From Synchiropus splendidus (lineage: Eukaryota > Chordata > Actinopteri > Syngnathiformes > Callionymidae), in assembly GCF_027744825.2 (NCBI RefSeq), contig NW_026527054.1:186001-250000 (forward strand): a stretch of DNA of 64,000 nt. The letters are read 5' to 3'. The translations under genes and the position numbers were made by a program. How positions within the stretch are numbered: the stretch's first letter is position 1; the number at the start of each line of letters is the position of its first letter. The notes under the pieces are model-generated. The model was given only the letters and a program-made list of their open reading frames with translations. It had not been told where the DNA came from and searched no databases. Shown in pieces: positions 1-9,988 of this stretch.

Positions 1-830
1 TGATTGACCTGAGCCTTCGGTTTCAGAAGGCCAAACATAAAAATGTGGATAACGTTCAAAAACGAGTTCAGATAGCTGAGATTTGAAGTGCAACTACTAG
101 AAAGACAATTTCTGCTATAGTGGGAGGTGAAAATGTCATGTTCTGAAGCTTCCCTGAGAAGTTGTGGCACAATGCAGAAAACGCGTTTTCAACCTGAGAT
201 AAGGCGGGTTTCGGAACACCAAACTTAAAAATGTTGACAACGCACAAAAAACACTTCAGACAGCTTAGATTTGATGTGCAACTACTAGAAAGACAATTTC
301 TGCTATAGTAGGAGGTGAAAATGTCATGTTCTGAAGCTTCCCTGACAAGTTATGGCACAATGCAGAAAACGCGTTTTCAGCCTGAGATAAGGTGGGTTTC
401 GGAACGCCAAACAAAAAAATGTTGATAACTTTCAAAAAACACTTCAGACAGCTTAGATTTGATGCACAGCGACGAGAAAGACCCTTTCTTCCATAGTGGG
501 AGGTGAAAATTTCATATTCTGAAGCTTCCCTGAGAAGTTGTTGCACAATGTAGCAAACGCGTCTTCAGCCTGAGATCAGGTGGGTTTCGGAACGCTAAAT
601 ATAAAGATGTTGATAACTTTTGGAAAACACTTCAGACCGCTTAGATTTGATGTGCAACTACGAGATAGAAAGTTTCTGCTATAGCGGGATGTGAAAATTT
701 TATGTTTTGATTCTTCGCTGAGAAGTTGTGGCACAATGCAGAAAACGCGTTTTCAGCCTGAGATAAGGTGGGTTTCGGAACGCCAAACATAAAAATGTGG
801 ATAACTTTCAAAAAACACTTCAGACAGCTT
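1..830 (-). repeat. Satellite array, about 188-bp unit
   Basis: Four to five tandem units. Equivalent positions (the stretch starting near 91, 279, 467 and 655) recur about every 188 bp with moderate divergence. The same family, in both orientations, makes up 52.7-54.3 kb and 55.9-58.0 kb. Short ORFs in it are by-products of the repeat and are not genes. The array stops at about 830, where sequence homologous to the accessory-locus 5' flank begins. Confidence 0.85.
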
Positions 831-831
831 A

Positions 832-1276
832 ACAACAGGTATTATGCAGGTATTATGCTCGACTCTTTCTCAGACACTGAAACAGAGTCTGTGATAATCG
901 GTTAATTTGCAGGGGAGACGTGAGTTCTTTCCCACACGATTGAATCTTCAAAAGAGACAATTTGAAGGCAGACCTCATTGTCTTTCAGACAACGTTGTTT
1001 AGGCCGAGTTCACACCCAGGCCGCCCCACCTGTAGACCTTCCTTTTCAAATTGTGCCATTTGGTGGAGGGTCAGTTCACACCTCTTAGCTACCTAGCAGA
1101 CACTGGGCTCTTCCTCCCTATTGTTTTGAAGTATTCAAATCAACAAAGGCGTCACCTAGGCCCTGCCCACACAAACGGAGTATTTAGGTGACCCTGATTC
1201 AGACCACATTTTACACCAGTTGTTGACCAGACCTTCCAGAACCTCAGCCACCTCTCCAAACGACTCCAGACTTGGC
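832..1276 (+). promoter_or_regulatory. 5' flank of accessory locus, copy A
   Basis: This stretch matches the upstream flanks of the other copies of the locus (start of 17455-17587, 21176-22094 and 33600-34515). It therefore looks like a conserved upstream region. A TATA-like TATTTAG at 1181-1187 lies about 90 nt before the ATG at 1277 and is preserved in the other copies. Promoter function is inferred from position and conservation only. Confidence 0.4.
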
Positions 1277-1775
1277 ATGGACGCCTCTTCCTCTGCACAT
1301 CGTAGGTGAATATTTATCTGTCTATCTATCTATCTGTCTATCTATCTATCTATCTATCTATATCTATACAGTATACAGTACATATATGTATATACATATA
1401 TGTATATCTATGTATCTACATTTACATATATAAGTATAATAAAAACGTTACGCCATGTTTATCACGTACCATGTCTCTTTTCATTGACAGATGTCGTCAC
1501 TCATCTGTGTGACGTTCATTTAACGCAGAGTGATACAGGTAAAAAGATTTCATTATTCGAGCAGCTAATGCGACTAACTTTTGAAGACGGTGGCGTACAC
1601 GCGGATCCGACGGCGGTGCTCCCTTCAATAGATACCAGTCTAGCCACGGATGCTTATAGGTGAATATAAAAAGCTATTATAAAAACTTTGTCATGTTGGT
1701 TTATCATATTCATCTCTACTTTTATAGGAATTATTACCCATCTGGGTGATGTTCATTTAACGCAGAGTGATACAG
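1277..1775 (+). pseudogene. Accessory locus copy A: decayed 5' exons
   Basis: Start exon at 1277-1301 (codes MDASSSAH). Exon 2 at 1491-1538 has a CAG acceptor and a GTAAAA donor. A shortened exon-3-like piece at about 1565-1659 keeps the LMRLTFEDG-type motif but has lost the exon 3 start through a deletion that fuses intron and exon. A second copy of exon 2, also exactly 48 nt, lies at 1728-1775 between a TATAG acceptor and a GTAAAT donor. The intact relatives are at 17588-18153 and 22095-22664. The predicted splice joins do not keep frame, so I read this as a non-functional relative sitting upstream of element 1. Confidence 0.6.
1316..1366. repeat. (TATC)n microsatellite in intron 1
   Basis: Tetranucleotide repeat of TATC/TGTC. 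It is placed identically just after exon 1 in the other copies of the locus. Confidence 0.9.
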
Positions 1776-2749
1776 GTAAATATATTTAATCAATTATAAG
1801 CTGCTCTTAATATCTCATGATATTATGTACTAGATGCATTGTCTCTTCTAATATTAGATTCGAGTCAGCCGATAACCTTCTGGTGGCGATAGAAGGACCT
1901 CTGGAGCTGGAACAAACAGAGATTTTATTATTTTAAAGTTACATGATGCTGTTTCAAGTCAGACGATAAAATATAGAAACATTCTATTTTCATCAGTCGT
2001 TGCTTGACTGAGTCATGCTTTTCGAAAAAAATCTAGTCACACTAAAGGTAAAAAAACGACTACTTTTTGTTTGTACTGTACCCTGTAATTTAGGGGTAAA
2101 ACAATCAAACGTGTAAGCAGTACAAAATTACTTCATCATTAGCTGTGACATTTAGATCAGACCAGACTGAGCAACACAACGTTTGAGCCTTCGAGAAGTT
2201 ACTACTCAACACTAATACATACATACTGAACACAAGCACAAAATGTACTGTAACACACAACAAAGTTAACACACACACACAGCGACACGCAAACACTGTG
2301 GCAAAAATGAGGGAAAGTGAGAATAAGTTACAAGAACTGTTCTTCACTCTGCTTCTTTTCAATCCCTGTATCATGCAAGATGAAATGACTGAATGTGTTC
2401 CTGCAATGTAACAATTGTGAAGCAATGCGATATAATAGCTATACAAACGTCCTATAACTTGTCATGTAACACATCTACAATGTAGGAGGGACAGAACATT
2501 CATTGAATGAACATTCATTTATACTTGATGCTATCGCTAGTCAGACAAGTAGTGTAGAAATATCCAAAGTATGTTAACCCTTAATTTTATTTTATTTTAT
2601 TTTTTTTTTGCCTTACGAGTGGCTAAAATGTGTATATTACAAGCCATGCTTTTCATTGATTTAAATGTGTCTTTATTCTGTATTTTCAGGTGAAAATAGC
2701 CAAATGCGGGAGCAGTACGGTGCGACATGTTAGTTTTGTAGTGTGCATT
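1776..2749. other. AT-rich stretch without recognised gene
   Basis: I see no coding signal beyond chance ORFs. The 113-codon minus-strand ORF at 2105-2446 has low-complexity hydrophobic content and no recognisable family. The stretch may be degraded element 1 sequence. Confidence 0.4.
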
Positions 2750-3103
2750 TTGTGTTCGGGGGTCGGGTCGCGGAGGCAGCATTCGGAGCAGGGAAGCCCA
2801 AACTTTCCGGTCCGCACAAACCTCCTCCAGCTCATCCCGGGGGATCCCGAGGCGTTCCCAGGCCAGACCGGAGACATAATATCTCCAGCGAGTCCTGGGT
2901 CTTCCCCGGGGTCTCCTCCTGGTAGAACATGCCCGGAACACCTCCCCAGGGAGGCGTCCAGGGGGCATCCGGATCAGATGCCCGAGCCACCTCAACTGGT
3001 TCCTCTCCATGTGGAGGAGCAGCGGCTCCACCCCGAGTTCCTCCCGGATGACCGAACTCCTCACCCTATCTCTAAGGGTGCGCCCAGCCGGAGGAAACTC
3101 AAT
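2750..3103 (-). mobile_element. LINE 3' fragment (non-LTR retrotransposon)
   Basis: On the minus strand, an open frame encodes the C-terminal tail of a fish non-LTR retrotransposon polyprotein. It runs from the SSVIREELGVEPLLL region through QLRWLGHLIRMPPGRLPG and RRPRGRPRTRW to LLRMLPPRPDP. The same family is inserted in the opposite strand at 45737-46432, which holds the upstream palm domain. The copy is 5'-truncated at about 3100, as is usual for LINEs. The long plus-strand ORF over it is antisense noise. Confidence 0.85.
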
Positions 3104-3723
3104 GACGCAATTACTCCAACATCATATGTGATATTTAGATCAGATCCAGAGACTAACATGCTTCGAGCTGAGGTGAAACTATGAATGTATGAATTGAGAA
3201 TTATAAAAAAGTAACCCGAGTCGAAATCGAAATGTGTTTAAATTAAATCTTTCCATTTTAAAAAACAGTGTTTCTGTTGTTCATTTTGACAAAATTTTAA
3301 TGCTGAAGTAAGGCATGTGAACAAATTCAGATATTGTATTTTCATATTTTTTCACAAGTTACAGGTGTATTCTCAGTTATTATTTATCAACTGTGTCTCA
3401 AATTTTAAAACTTTTTTTTTCAGTGTTTTAAAAACAAACAACTGGCAAATTAAACTGGTTGACATTGTAGGTTCGTGAACCTGTTTTTGTCCTGTCTGTT
3501 TTGTCTGTGTTCACAAGTTACCATAAAAGAATAGTTTTGGTAGGCTGGTTGTTCATCTTATAAAATCTAACCGACGCACTGAAGCCTGTAAGTACATTTT
3601 TCCTTTTACTTCAAGCCTTTCTCCATCCATTAGAATCTCAAATATCTGTTTCACTGTTAAAAACTTCTAATTGTCAGTACCAGAAATTGAATTGTTTGAA
3701 AAAACAACAAATAAAGTTTTTTT

Positions 3724-3773
<50 letters not shown>

Positions 3774-6220
3774 ATCAAATTTAAGACATACCATTCTCAC
3801 TATAAGACAACAAGCCATTTTAGTATGTACGAGCATGTTGGCATGTTCCCAATCTTCTTAATCTTTTCATTTACCTGAAACTGTCTGCTTACACAAATTG
3901 TATTACTAATCCTGAACTAAAGCCTGACGTTTTTGTACAACCATCTATGATAGGATAAATAGATGAATATTATTAGAAACTAGATATAGTTTATTTAAAA
4001 ATTTTAACAAACTTTTTTCATTTGTTCAGCCATTTGTCAAATTTGAAAAAATAAAAGATGTATAACTTTTGAGATGTCAAGAGCTTTTTATTTTCGCTAC
4101 CAGTCACAAACCCCGCTTTTTTCACGAAATAGTATGAAATATATATATAAATATATATATTTTTTTTACAAGTAAAGCTTTTTTACTAATCACTGCCAAT
4201 TCTAACTGACAAACAACAAATCACAGGGACATTGTAGTTTCTGACATACATTCAGTTTTGCATTTTTAATCGTCCTAGACCTACATTTTCTTTACATATC
4301 TTCAAGCTGAATAGTGTTTTATCTTCTATTTGTTTACATTCACAAGGTGTACGGATTGCGCGGAAGCATTTTTTTTTTTTTTTTACGCTAGTAGTCTCTC
4401 AATGAGGCACTGAATCCTGCAGAAGGCTTTTATTCCTTTTTATGAACTTGCATCTACCTATCTATCCATCAGTCAGTTAAGTTTTAAAGTGTAAATGCAT
4501 ACGACGGAATATGCACATAGAAAATATCAGAAAAGTAAATATGAGAATCTACTTCAAAGAACAACTTTGTTCATAGTGAAGGGAAAGAATAGAAACTCCA
4601 TAGAAAGAACACCTGAGAAACAACAACAACAACAAAGCTAACAAACATTTTTGAAAGCAACAGTGTGATTATGTCTCATTTTTCACTCAAATTGAATTTT
4701 AACCGAGTGAATGTCTGCTAACGCATGAAAGCATGTTTGTGAACACATCCTGATCACGCTTGGTGACCCAATATCCAATCCTATGGGAAGATGTCCCGGA
4801 TCATACTTAGGCCGCCTTCGTTCAACGTATACAGCCAATGACTAGAACCTCGCTCCTAAAATAAGCCTCGATGCACTTTTTTTAAAAACGGTGGCAAAAT
4901 TCGCCGTTCTGCCCATAAGAGGGCGAAAGTGATAGAATGAGATTAAGATTTAAAATGAGAAGACCCAAAATGTCGAGGGTGACTACGGTGATTAATACAA
5001 TCTTGAATCTTGAGCACAGAGTGTCCCTTATTTGTCCCACAGAGGGGGAATGTTGGACTTGTTGGATCTACGCATCCGTAGGTAAATGCGGAATTGATGA
5101 ACATATCACTTACAACTCCGAGACAATGCTTGTTATTGGTTTGGGTGTGTTCTTCTTGGTAGAATTTGTATGAACATCTTATAAACACCTCATCAACAAC
5201 TCATACGAGAACTTTAAACGGAAGGAAGGAACACATATTGGATATGAAGTTCTATGAGGCTTTTCCACTGGACCTTTGGAGTCAAAGTGTAGACTGAGGT
5301 TCATGTTTGCATGTTACTACAGTACTTTTTGGGTTTTATTTTGTAATGATGTAGTGTTTCTGTTGGTTGGGGAGAAACTCTTGAAGGTGCTGCAATTTCC
5401 AGGACCATGTTACGATTTTCAAACGTTACTGTCAACATTTGCGTCAAAAGGATACTTCTGCAAGGAATCTCAATTAATTCCAAAAGCAAATGGATACCGA
5501 CAATATCCTTGAACAAAATCTGAAATTTAGAAAGAGCTAAATCTAATGCTGTTGTAATATATTCTCACTATGATGTGCTTTAAACATAAATGATGGAATA
5601 GTTATCTCCTGCAAAAGATAGAAATGATAAAAGTTGAAAATTAAAAGTTGAATGCAGGCAAATATTTATGTTGAATGTTTGTGAGTAGCTTGTAAAATCT
5701 TTGATGTATGACTTCATTTTACCCTTTCCTCACTAGTAGCCATCACAAATCGGCGACCTCCATCTTGATCTTAGATGCTCACTCCGCCTATGAAAACCAG
5801 GCCATCAATTCAGACACATGTGACTCTGCTTGTCTGCCTGTGTAGCAGTCTCTCAACCATACATCATGGCAGGTCCCTTGTATTGTATTGTTTCTAAATA
5901 ACAAGTACAACAATACATGGTATCCTCAGTTTAGACCTAGAACCTGGGCGATTCAACAAGTTACACGTGTTCAAAGGTGCTCATTCAGAGAAACAATGAT
6001 TGAGTTCTGGACCAGCAGGAGACCTTACAGATATTTCTTGTTGATGCCAGTGAGGAGAGAGTAACCGTACGTCTCGCAGAAGAATATTAACACATTAATT
6101 GATAATCTGAGGATCAAAAAACTTGAACAATGATCCCTCTTTCAGGATGGCCTCAAACTTTTCATCCACAATCTAACAGTCATGTGTAAAGGGTTCCCCC
6201 ATTGTTTGTGGTGACACTGG
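3104..6220. other. AT-rich intergenic stretch, no gene recognised
   Basis: Three kilobases of AT-rich DNA with homopolymer tracts (T-run at 4371-4384) and scattered short ORFs, none with recognisable domains. By comparison with element 2, PolB should lie here in element 1. Only its last codons survive, inside the ORF at 6221-6889. Most of PolB has therefore been lost or replaced. Confidence 0.5.
3726..3769. repeat. (CA)n microsatellite
   Basis: Uninterrupted CA dinucleotide run of about 44 bp. Confidence 0.95.
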
Positions 6221-6889
6221 ATGACTTGTTTTTACAGTATTCTCCTGACGGCGTGCTTGAGACCCGTCAACACAACATTGTCAGGGATAAAAAAGAACAT
6301 CACTTTAAAAAACAGATCAGTTACGAAAAAACTCCGGGTCGTGTACGATAAGAGGCGCTTGTTTTCGGACGGCACAACCAAACCTTTCGGGTTTTGCACT
6401 GAGTTGCAAAAGATGAATAAAAATATCAAATTCATTGAAGGTTTACCTGAATCTTTTGAAAATGAAGATGTATTTCCTACTGATAGAAAACATTTGATTA
6501 TTCTTGACGATGTTATTTTTGAAGCTTCTGAAAACCCAGAGGTTGTCCGTGTTTTTACGCAGTACAGACATCATAAAAATATGAGTGTTATAATGCTGAC
6601 GCAAAACTTATTTCATCATGGTAAATATAGTCGTACTATTAGTCTGAATAGCAATTACTTTGTATTGTTTAAGAATCCTCGCGATAAAATGCAGATAAAA
6701 GTTCTTGCTCAACAGATTTACCCGTCTCAAAGAGCTTTCTTTCTAGAAAGCTTTGAAGATGCTACAGCCGACGCTCACGGGTACTTAATTGTTGATCTAA
6801 CACCCTCATGTCCAGAACGCTACAGACTAAGGACTGGGATACTTCCTCACAAGCGTCACACTGTGTACATACCAAAAACGTCTGCTTAA
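6221..6889 (+). pseudogene. Maverick FtsK/HerA-type packaging ATPase, fused to PolB C-terminus
   Basis: A 222-codon open frame. Residues 27-56 or so are the C-terminal end of a Maverick PolB (KKLRVVYDKRR...TKPFGF). From about residue 59 onward it is the C-terminal half of the FtsK/HerA-like DNA-packaging ATPase: Walker B LIILDDVIFE near residue 95, TQNLF, LFKNPRDK, and the closing RLRTGILP. The family's Walker A loop is absent. Element 2 still has GPSGSGKT after the PolB stop codon, so a deletion of roughly 200-plus bases here removed the PolB stop and the ATPase N-terminus and left the frames joined. The family's role is to pump genome DNA into capsids; without Walker A this copy cannot bind ATP normally. 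The stop is 3 nt before the next gene, so the cluster is probably co-transcribed. Confidence 0.85.
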
Positions 6890-6892
6890 GTT

Positions 6893-7123
6893 ATGTCAGC
6901 GCGTACAAAAAGAAACGATGGTTTACTTAAGGAACTATACCACGCTCCGTCAAAGAAACGTAAAGACATTTTAATGCGTAGTTCTCGGGACTTTATTCAA
7001 GCTCTTTGCGAGATCGCCCTGAATGTTTTGAAGGGGAATGTACCATTGTCGCAAGCTCAGTTAAAAAAACTGAAAAATCAGAAGAAAAACATCAGACTCT
7101 TGGCTAAAAAAAAGCGTGCGTGA
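6893..7123 (+). CDS. Small conserved basic Maverick protein (76 aa)
   Basis: Open from an ATG 3 nt after the ATPase stop. It is Lys/Arg-rich at both ends with a helical middle (RDFIQALCEIALNVLKGNVPLS). I recognise the pattern from proteins that accompany the packaging ATPase and capsid genes in metazoan Mavericks, but its function is not established. It ends in an A8 run followed by AAG and a TGA that overlaps the next reading frame. The homologue in element 2 (40431-40657) carries a nonsense codon. Confidence 0.7.
   Translation: MSARTKRNDGLLKELYHAPSKKRKDILMRSSRDFIQALCEIALNVLKGNVPLSQAQLKKLKNQKKNIRLLAKKKRA
7108..7114 (+). other. Candidate -1 frameshift slippery heptamer
   Basis: A_AAA_AAG in the reading frame of the 76-aa gene, three codons before its TGA. 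A -1 slip here leads directly into the pX-like frame, which lacks an ATG. This is the classic shape of a programmed frameshift site. I saw no stable downstream hairpin by eye, so use is unproven. Confidence 0.3.
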
Positions 7124-7233
7124 AGCGTAAACGAAGGATTCTTAAAAAGCAATCGGGTGGATTCCTGTTGCCGTTGCTAGCGGCTGCCGTTCCAATCATT
7201 GGAAATCTAATAGGAGGACTTGTAAAGAAGTAA
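7120..7233 (+). CDS. pX/mu-like micro-protein (about 37 aa, no ATG)
   Basis: A very short frame beginning at a GTG that overlaps the TGA of the 76-aa gene (GTGA) and ending 6 nt before the next ATG. It has a basic N-terminal run (KRKRR), then a Gly-rich hydrophobic stretch (GGFLLPLLAAAVPIIG) and a KK end. This is the layout of the adenovirus pX/mu and adintovirus pX-like virion core peptides. The overlap suggests a former ATGA stop-start coupling with ATG changed to GTG, or expression by -1 frameshifting. Both elements in the window have GTG here. Confidence 0.55.
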   Translation: MKRKRRILKKQSGGFLLPLLAAAVPIIGNLIGGLVKK

Positions 7234-7239
7234 AACGCC

Positions 7240-8004
7240 ATGAAGACTGTCCAGAAAATGTATCTCGTCTCTCCTCAGCAAATTAACCAGTTATCACGCC
7301 CATCCTCTGACATCCGTGAAACAGCCGAAGATGAATTGAATGAGAAGATGAGGACCGTTCTAAATGATTCTCAGTTAAACTCGTATGAGAAGATTAAACA
7401 GTATGATGGTCTATTGCAGAGATATTTAACCTTTACAAAACAGGATCAGAGAGACCAAAGGAGAGTAACTCTGACTTTACAACGAGACGGAGATCATCCC
7501 CACGACTCTGACAGTCGCGACCAAAGCGTTCTAAAAACACCCTCTGTAACGGACGTCGTGGGTAAGGATATTCTAAACAGCCTTCCGTCAAAAGCTCGAA
7601 GAAATGCTGAATACATTATCCAGAGGATATCCAAAAACGGCGACGGTTGGAATATGAATGGTGAATTTATGTATGAGGGAAATGCTGTAAAAGGCTCTCA
7701 TGTGATTGATATATTCAAGTACCTTTCCCTACCGTATAAGAAAACAAGTTCTTCATTACCTGAGGGATGGTCCGAGTTTCTCGTCACATTATTAAAGCTA
7801 AACATCCCTCTCACCCTGCTGTCCAATCCTGAAGCGCGGCCTCAATATCAGAGACTTAAATCGAATTCTACCTCACGAAAGAAAAGTATAGCCGAGGGCT
7901 GGTCTCCCGACCCAAAGGACTCTAAAGTGACACCTCGACGACGCTTGACGCGTGTAGCGACCAAAAGGAAGAAATTGTCTCTAACACCTCGATGGGTTTC
8001 ATGA
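7240..8004 (+). CDS. Conserved Maverick protein of unknown function (254 aa)
   Basis: Intact frame that is last in the plus-strand cluster. The N-terminus is MKTVQKMYLVSP, followed by an acidic helical region (about residues 25-75) with KIKQYDGLLQRYLTF. After a charged linker comes a conserved central domain (about 105-200; SKARRNAEYIIQRI, NGEFMYEG, HVIDIFKYL, LPEGWSEFL), then a basic Ser/Arg/Lys-rich tail. The same architecture is familiar from metazoan Mavericks, where it sits beside the ATPase and capsid genes. A virion or assembly role is plausible from context only. The element 2 homologue is at 40760-41529 with stop codons and frameshifts. Confidence 0.7.
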   Translation: MKTVQKMYLVSPQQINQLSRPSSDIRETAEDELNEKMRTVLNDSQLNSYEKIKQYDGLLQRYLTFTKQDQRDQRRVTLTLQRDGDHPHDSDSRDQSVLKTPSVTDVVGKDILNSLPSKARRNAEYIIQRISKNGDGWNMNGEFMYEGNAVKGSHVIDIFKYLSLPYKKTSSSLPEGWSEFLVTLLKLNIPLTLLSNPEARPQYQRLKSNSTSRKKSIAEGWSPDPKDSKVTPRRRLTRVATKRKKLSLTPRWVS

Positions 8005-8039
8005 ATAATTACCTTGTACACGGTTATTGCCTTTTCATC

Positions 8040-8055
8040 AATAAAATGTTTTATT
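8040..8055. terminator. Back-to-back poly(A) signals between convergent clusters
   Basis: The 16-nt near-perfect palindrome AATAAAATGTTTTATT gives AATAAA on the plus strand (8040-8045) and on the minus strand (8050-8055). It lies just after the 254-aa gene and before the protease end of the minus cluster, so a single motif can serve both convergent transcripts. In element 2 (41564-41580) only the minus-strand signal survives. Confidence 0.65.
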
Positions 8056-8114
8056 GAATTACTATAAGATTACAGATTTTCTTTTCAACACACGTACAAA
8101 CAAAATAAGATTAG

Positions 8115-8653
8115 TCACACGTTACAATAGTCATTAAAATACAGAAGAGAACAGTTTTATTGTTTCCACGGACAGTGGGCGCATCTTTTTAGACATTGTT
8201 GATGACCTTTCACAAAGTTGTATACCATGAGGTCATTTGTTAAGGTATCGTCGCTTTATAGACTTAATACTTCTTCGATAGACAACCCTCTAGCGCGATG
8301 ACAGAGGTAGATGACGCAGTGATGACCACATACAAACGATAGGGGGTGCTGTAGTTGACCATTGTTGTACTTGATGTCGACTGAATGTTTTTTGAGAAAC
8401 TTTAAAATATTTTCAGGGTAATGTGCAAAGTAGGGTCCCATTCCAAATGAGTCAAAGAAAGTTGTTCTACCGTCTTCTTCGAGAGTTAAAACCAGTGCTC
8501 TCCTGGTTTATGTGCCGGATGTGTGTTGACGATGAAATATGCAGGCAGTCTGAGGGGTTGTGTCAATTGAGGCAACCTGTCCGACGGCCATACACCGTAA
8601 AATGTGTCGCCCAAGAGACCTCTCAGCAGCCTCTGTAACTGGAGACTATCCAT
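8115..8653 (-). pseudogene. Adenain-like maturation cysteine protease, broken copy
   Basis: Homologue of the open protease at 41637-42179. The ATG at 8653 overlaps the major capsid protein stop by 8 nt (ATGGATAG). Two lesions are visible by comparison: loss of one 4-bp CCAG repeat near 8490, which shifts the frame just after the catalytic His (EHW), and a Tyr-to-stop change (TAA) at 8256-8258. The part around Gln and Cys (QLQHPLSFVCGHHC) remains in the shifted frame at 8256-8441. The enzyme normally cleaves capsid precursors during virion maturation. Confidence 0.8.
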
Positions 8654-9968
8654 AACTTTTATAATAATAGTCCACCAGCACTTGTCTTTTTGCATCAATC
8701 TCCAGAATGGAATCGTAACAAGCGTACACAATCAGTGTTACGGTGTTCGGTAAGGGTACTCTGAATCTCATCTCCAGTCTTAAATTCCCATTTGAGAGAG
8801 GAGAGAGAGCGTAGTTGTCGTCGGCTGGATTGAGATTAAATGCAAACAACGAATAACCGCTGCTAAAACCTTCGCGGTCAATGCTTAGAGGCAGATCCTT
8901 CAAATGTCTTCCTGTAGCTAGAATCATGTTATAAAACTCTCTGACCGCCATACCGTTATTAAACTGAGGTTGAAAAGCTTTAGCGGGGATCTGTTGGCCG
9001 TCCTGACAGAGGGCTAGATATTCAGTGTTGTAATGATGAAAATTGAACGGGGAGAGATCTCTCCTACCGGTAAATGCCTCGTGATGTACCAACCCTAAAA
9101 CCACGTATTTAGGTATTGAACCCAGAAATAAATTCTCCTGGGTGCATATTCTTGAGTTTTCTGGAATGGAGTATGTTTTTACATTGACTCGTGAGAGCGG
9201 GAAGAGAGCATTTCCTTTTAACACACCCGCTGCATGACCTATTCTCACAGCTGGCGAAACAGTGACTTTCTTCACAAACAGAGAGGCGCCGAGGATTTTC
9301 AGACGAAAGGTGGAGTCGCGGGGTCCGGTCAGGCAGAAGGCATCATTCGCTCTGGTGAGTTTAATTCTTAAATCGACAGAGTTTAATAACAGTCTCTCGC
9401 AGAAAAATATGTCGCCGTGGAGAGGACCGAGAAGATGTACTTCTCTGGATCTGCTCGTGAACTCGGCCCTCTTATTAAGACCTGCGTTGGGACCGTTTAC
9501 AGTGATGATCGAGTCAACTGACCCAGTTGTGTCTTGGTAAAAAAGACCGGCGCTAAACTGTGTTTTAAGAGTGTCGCCTGAAAAGTTGAGAAGTGTTTCA
9601 ATCATAGCTCTGTACGGATTTGTGGAACTGGATTGTGAAATCATCCGATCACCCAGAACCACATTGCACTGGTCAAAGATTGTGTTTAGAGGGTAATTGA
9701 TGAGACCGACCGCTGCGTCGTTAGCCAGCGGTGTGCCATCGGCGTTAGTAATTCTTGCACGCACATGTAGAAGGGTGTCGTTTAGGTCTAGATACTTTTC
9801 ACCGTCTCCCGGTATAAAAAACTCAATAGGTCCTCCTTCGCTGATAGCGGCTACTGGTGCAATTTCAGTGTAAATTTTGTCTTTGATGGAAAGTTGCGTC
9901 ATCGGGGTCGTGAATAAATCCAGTTCTGCCAATGTGCATTCAGCAGATTTCTGGTGTAGGAGTGCCAT
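8646..9968 (-). CDS. Maverick double-jelly-roll major capsid protein (440 aa)
   Basis: Fully open 440-codon frame. It shows the signature of the Maverick/Polinton hexon-type capsid protein (annotated in many invertebrates as F54H12.2-like). The N-terminus contains EFFIPGDGEKYLDLNDTLLHV, then INYPLNTIFDQCNVVLGDR and SSTNPYRAMIETLLNF (about residues 85-130), a middle region with SREVHLLGPLHGDIFFCERLLL, and a C-terminal jelly roll ending VTLIVYACYD. The protein forms the capsid shell. Its stop overlaps the protease start. A TATATA stretch (9976-9981) lies immediately before the ATG. The element 2 copy is disrupted (42172-43461). An intact capsid ORF beside broken replication genes is notable. 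Confidence 0.88.
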   Translation of the reverse strand: MALLHQKSAECTLAELDLFTTPMTQLSIKDKIYTEIAPVAAISEGGPIEFFIPGDGEKYLDLNDTLLHVRARITNADGTPLANDAAVGLINYPLNTIFDQCNVVLGDRMISQSSSTNPYRAMIETLLNFSGDTLKTQFSAGLFYQDTTGSVDSIITVNGPNAGLNKRAEFTSRSREVHLLGPLHGDIFFCERLLLNSVDLRIKLTRANDAFCLTGPRDSTFRLKILGASLFVKKVTVSPAVRIGHAAGVLKGNALFPLSRVNVKTYSIPENSRICTQENLFLGSIPKYVVLGLVHHEAFTGRRDLSPFNFHHYNTEYLALCQDGQQIPAKAFQPQFNNGMAVREFYNMILATGRHLKDLPLSIDREGFSSGYSLFAFNLNPADDNYALSPLSNGNLRLEMRFRVPLPNTVTLIVYACYDSILEIDAKRQVLVDYYYKSYG

Positions 9969-9988
9969 GTTACTGTATATAAGGTTTT

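Noticed and set aside
1302..1310. GTGAAT as the exon 1 donor
   Set aside because: Using it puts exon 2 in a frame with TGA after a few codons in copies B, C and D; GTAGGT four bases earlier keeps the frame. RNA data could reverse this.
2690..3184. 164-codon plus-strand ORF
   Set aside because: Antisense to the LINE C-terminal coding frame, which matches a known protein family on the minus strand.
4931..5520. ORFs of about 75 codons on both strands in the spacer
   Set aside because: No recognisable domain, no repeats of them elsewhere in the window, and lengths expected by chance.
9262..9540. 92-codon plus-strand ORF inside the capsid gene (also 42766-43044)
   Set aside because: Shadow of the capsid frame. 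Its conservation follows from the capsid coding sequence; no independent family.
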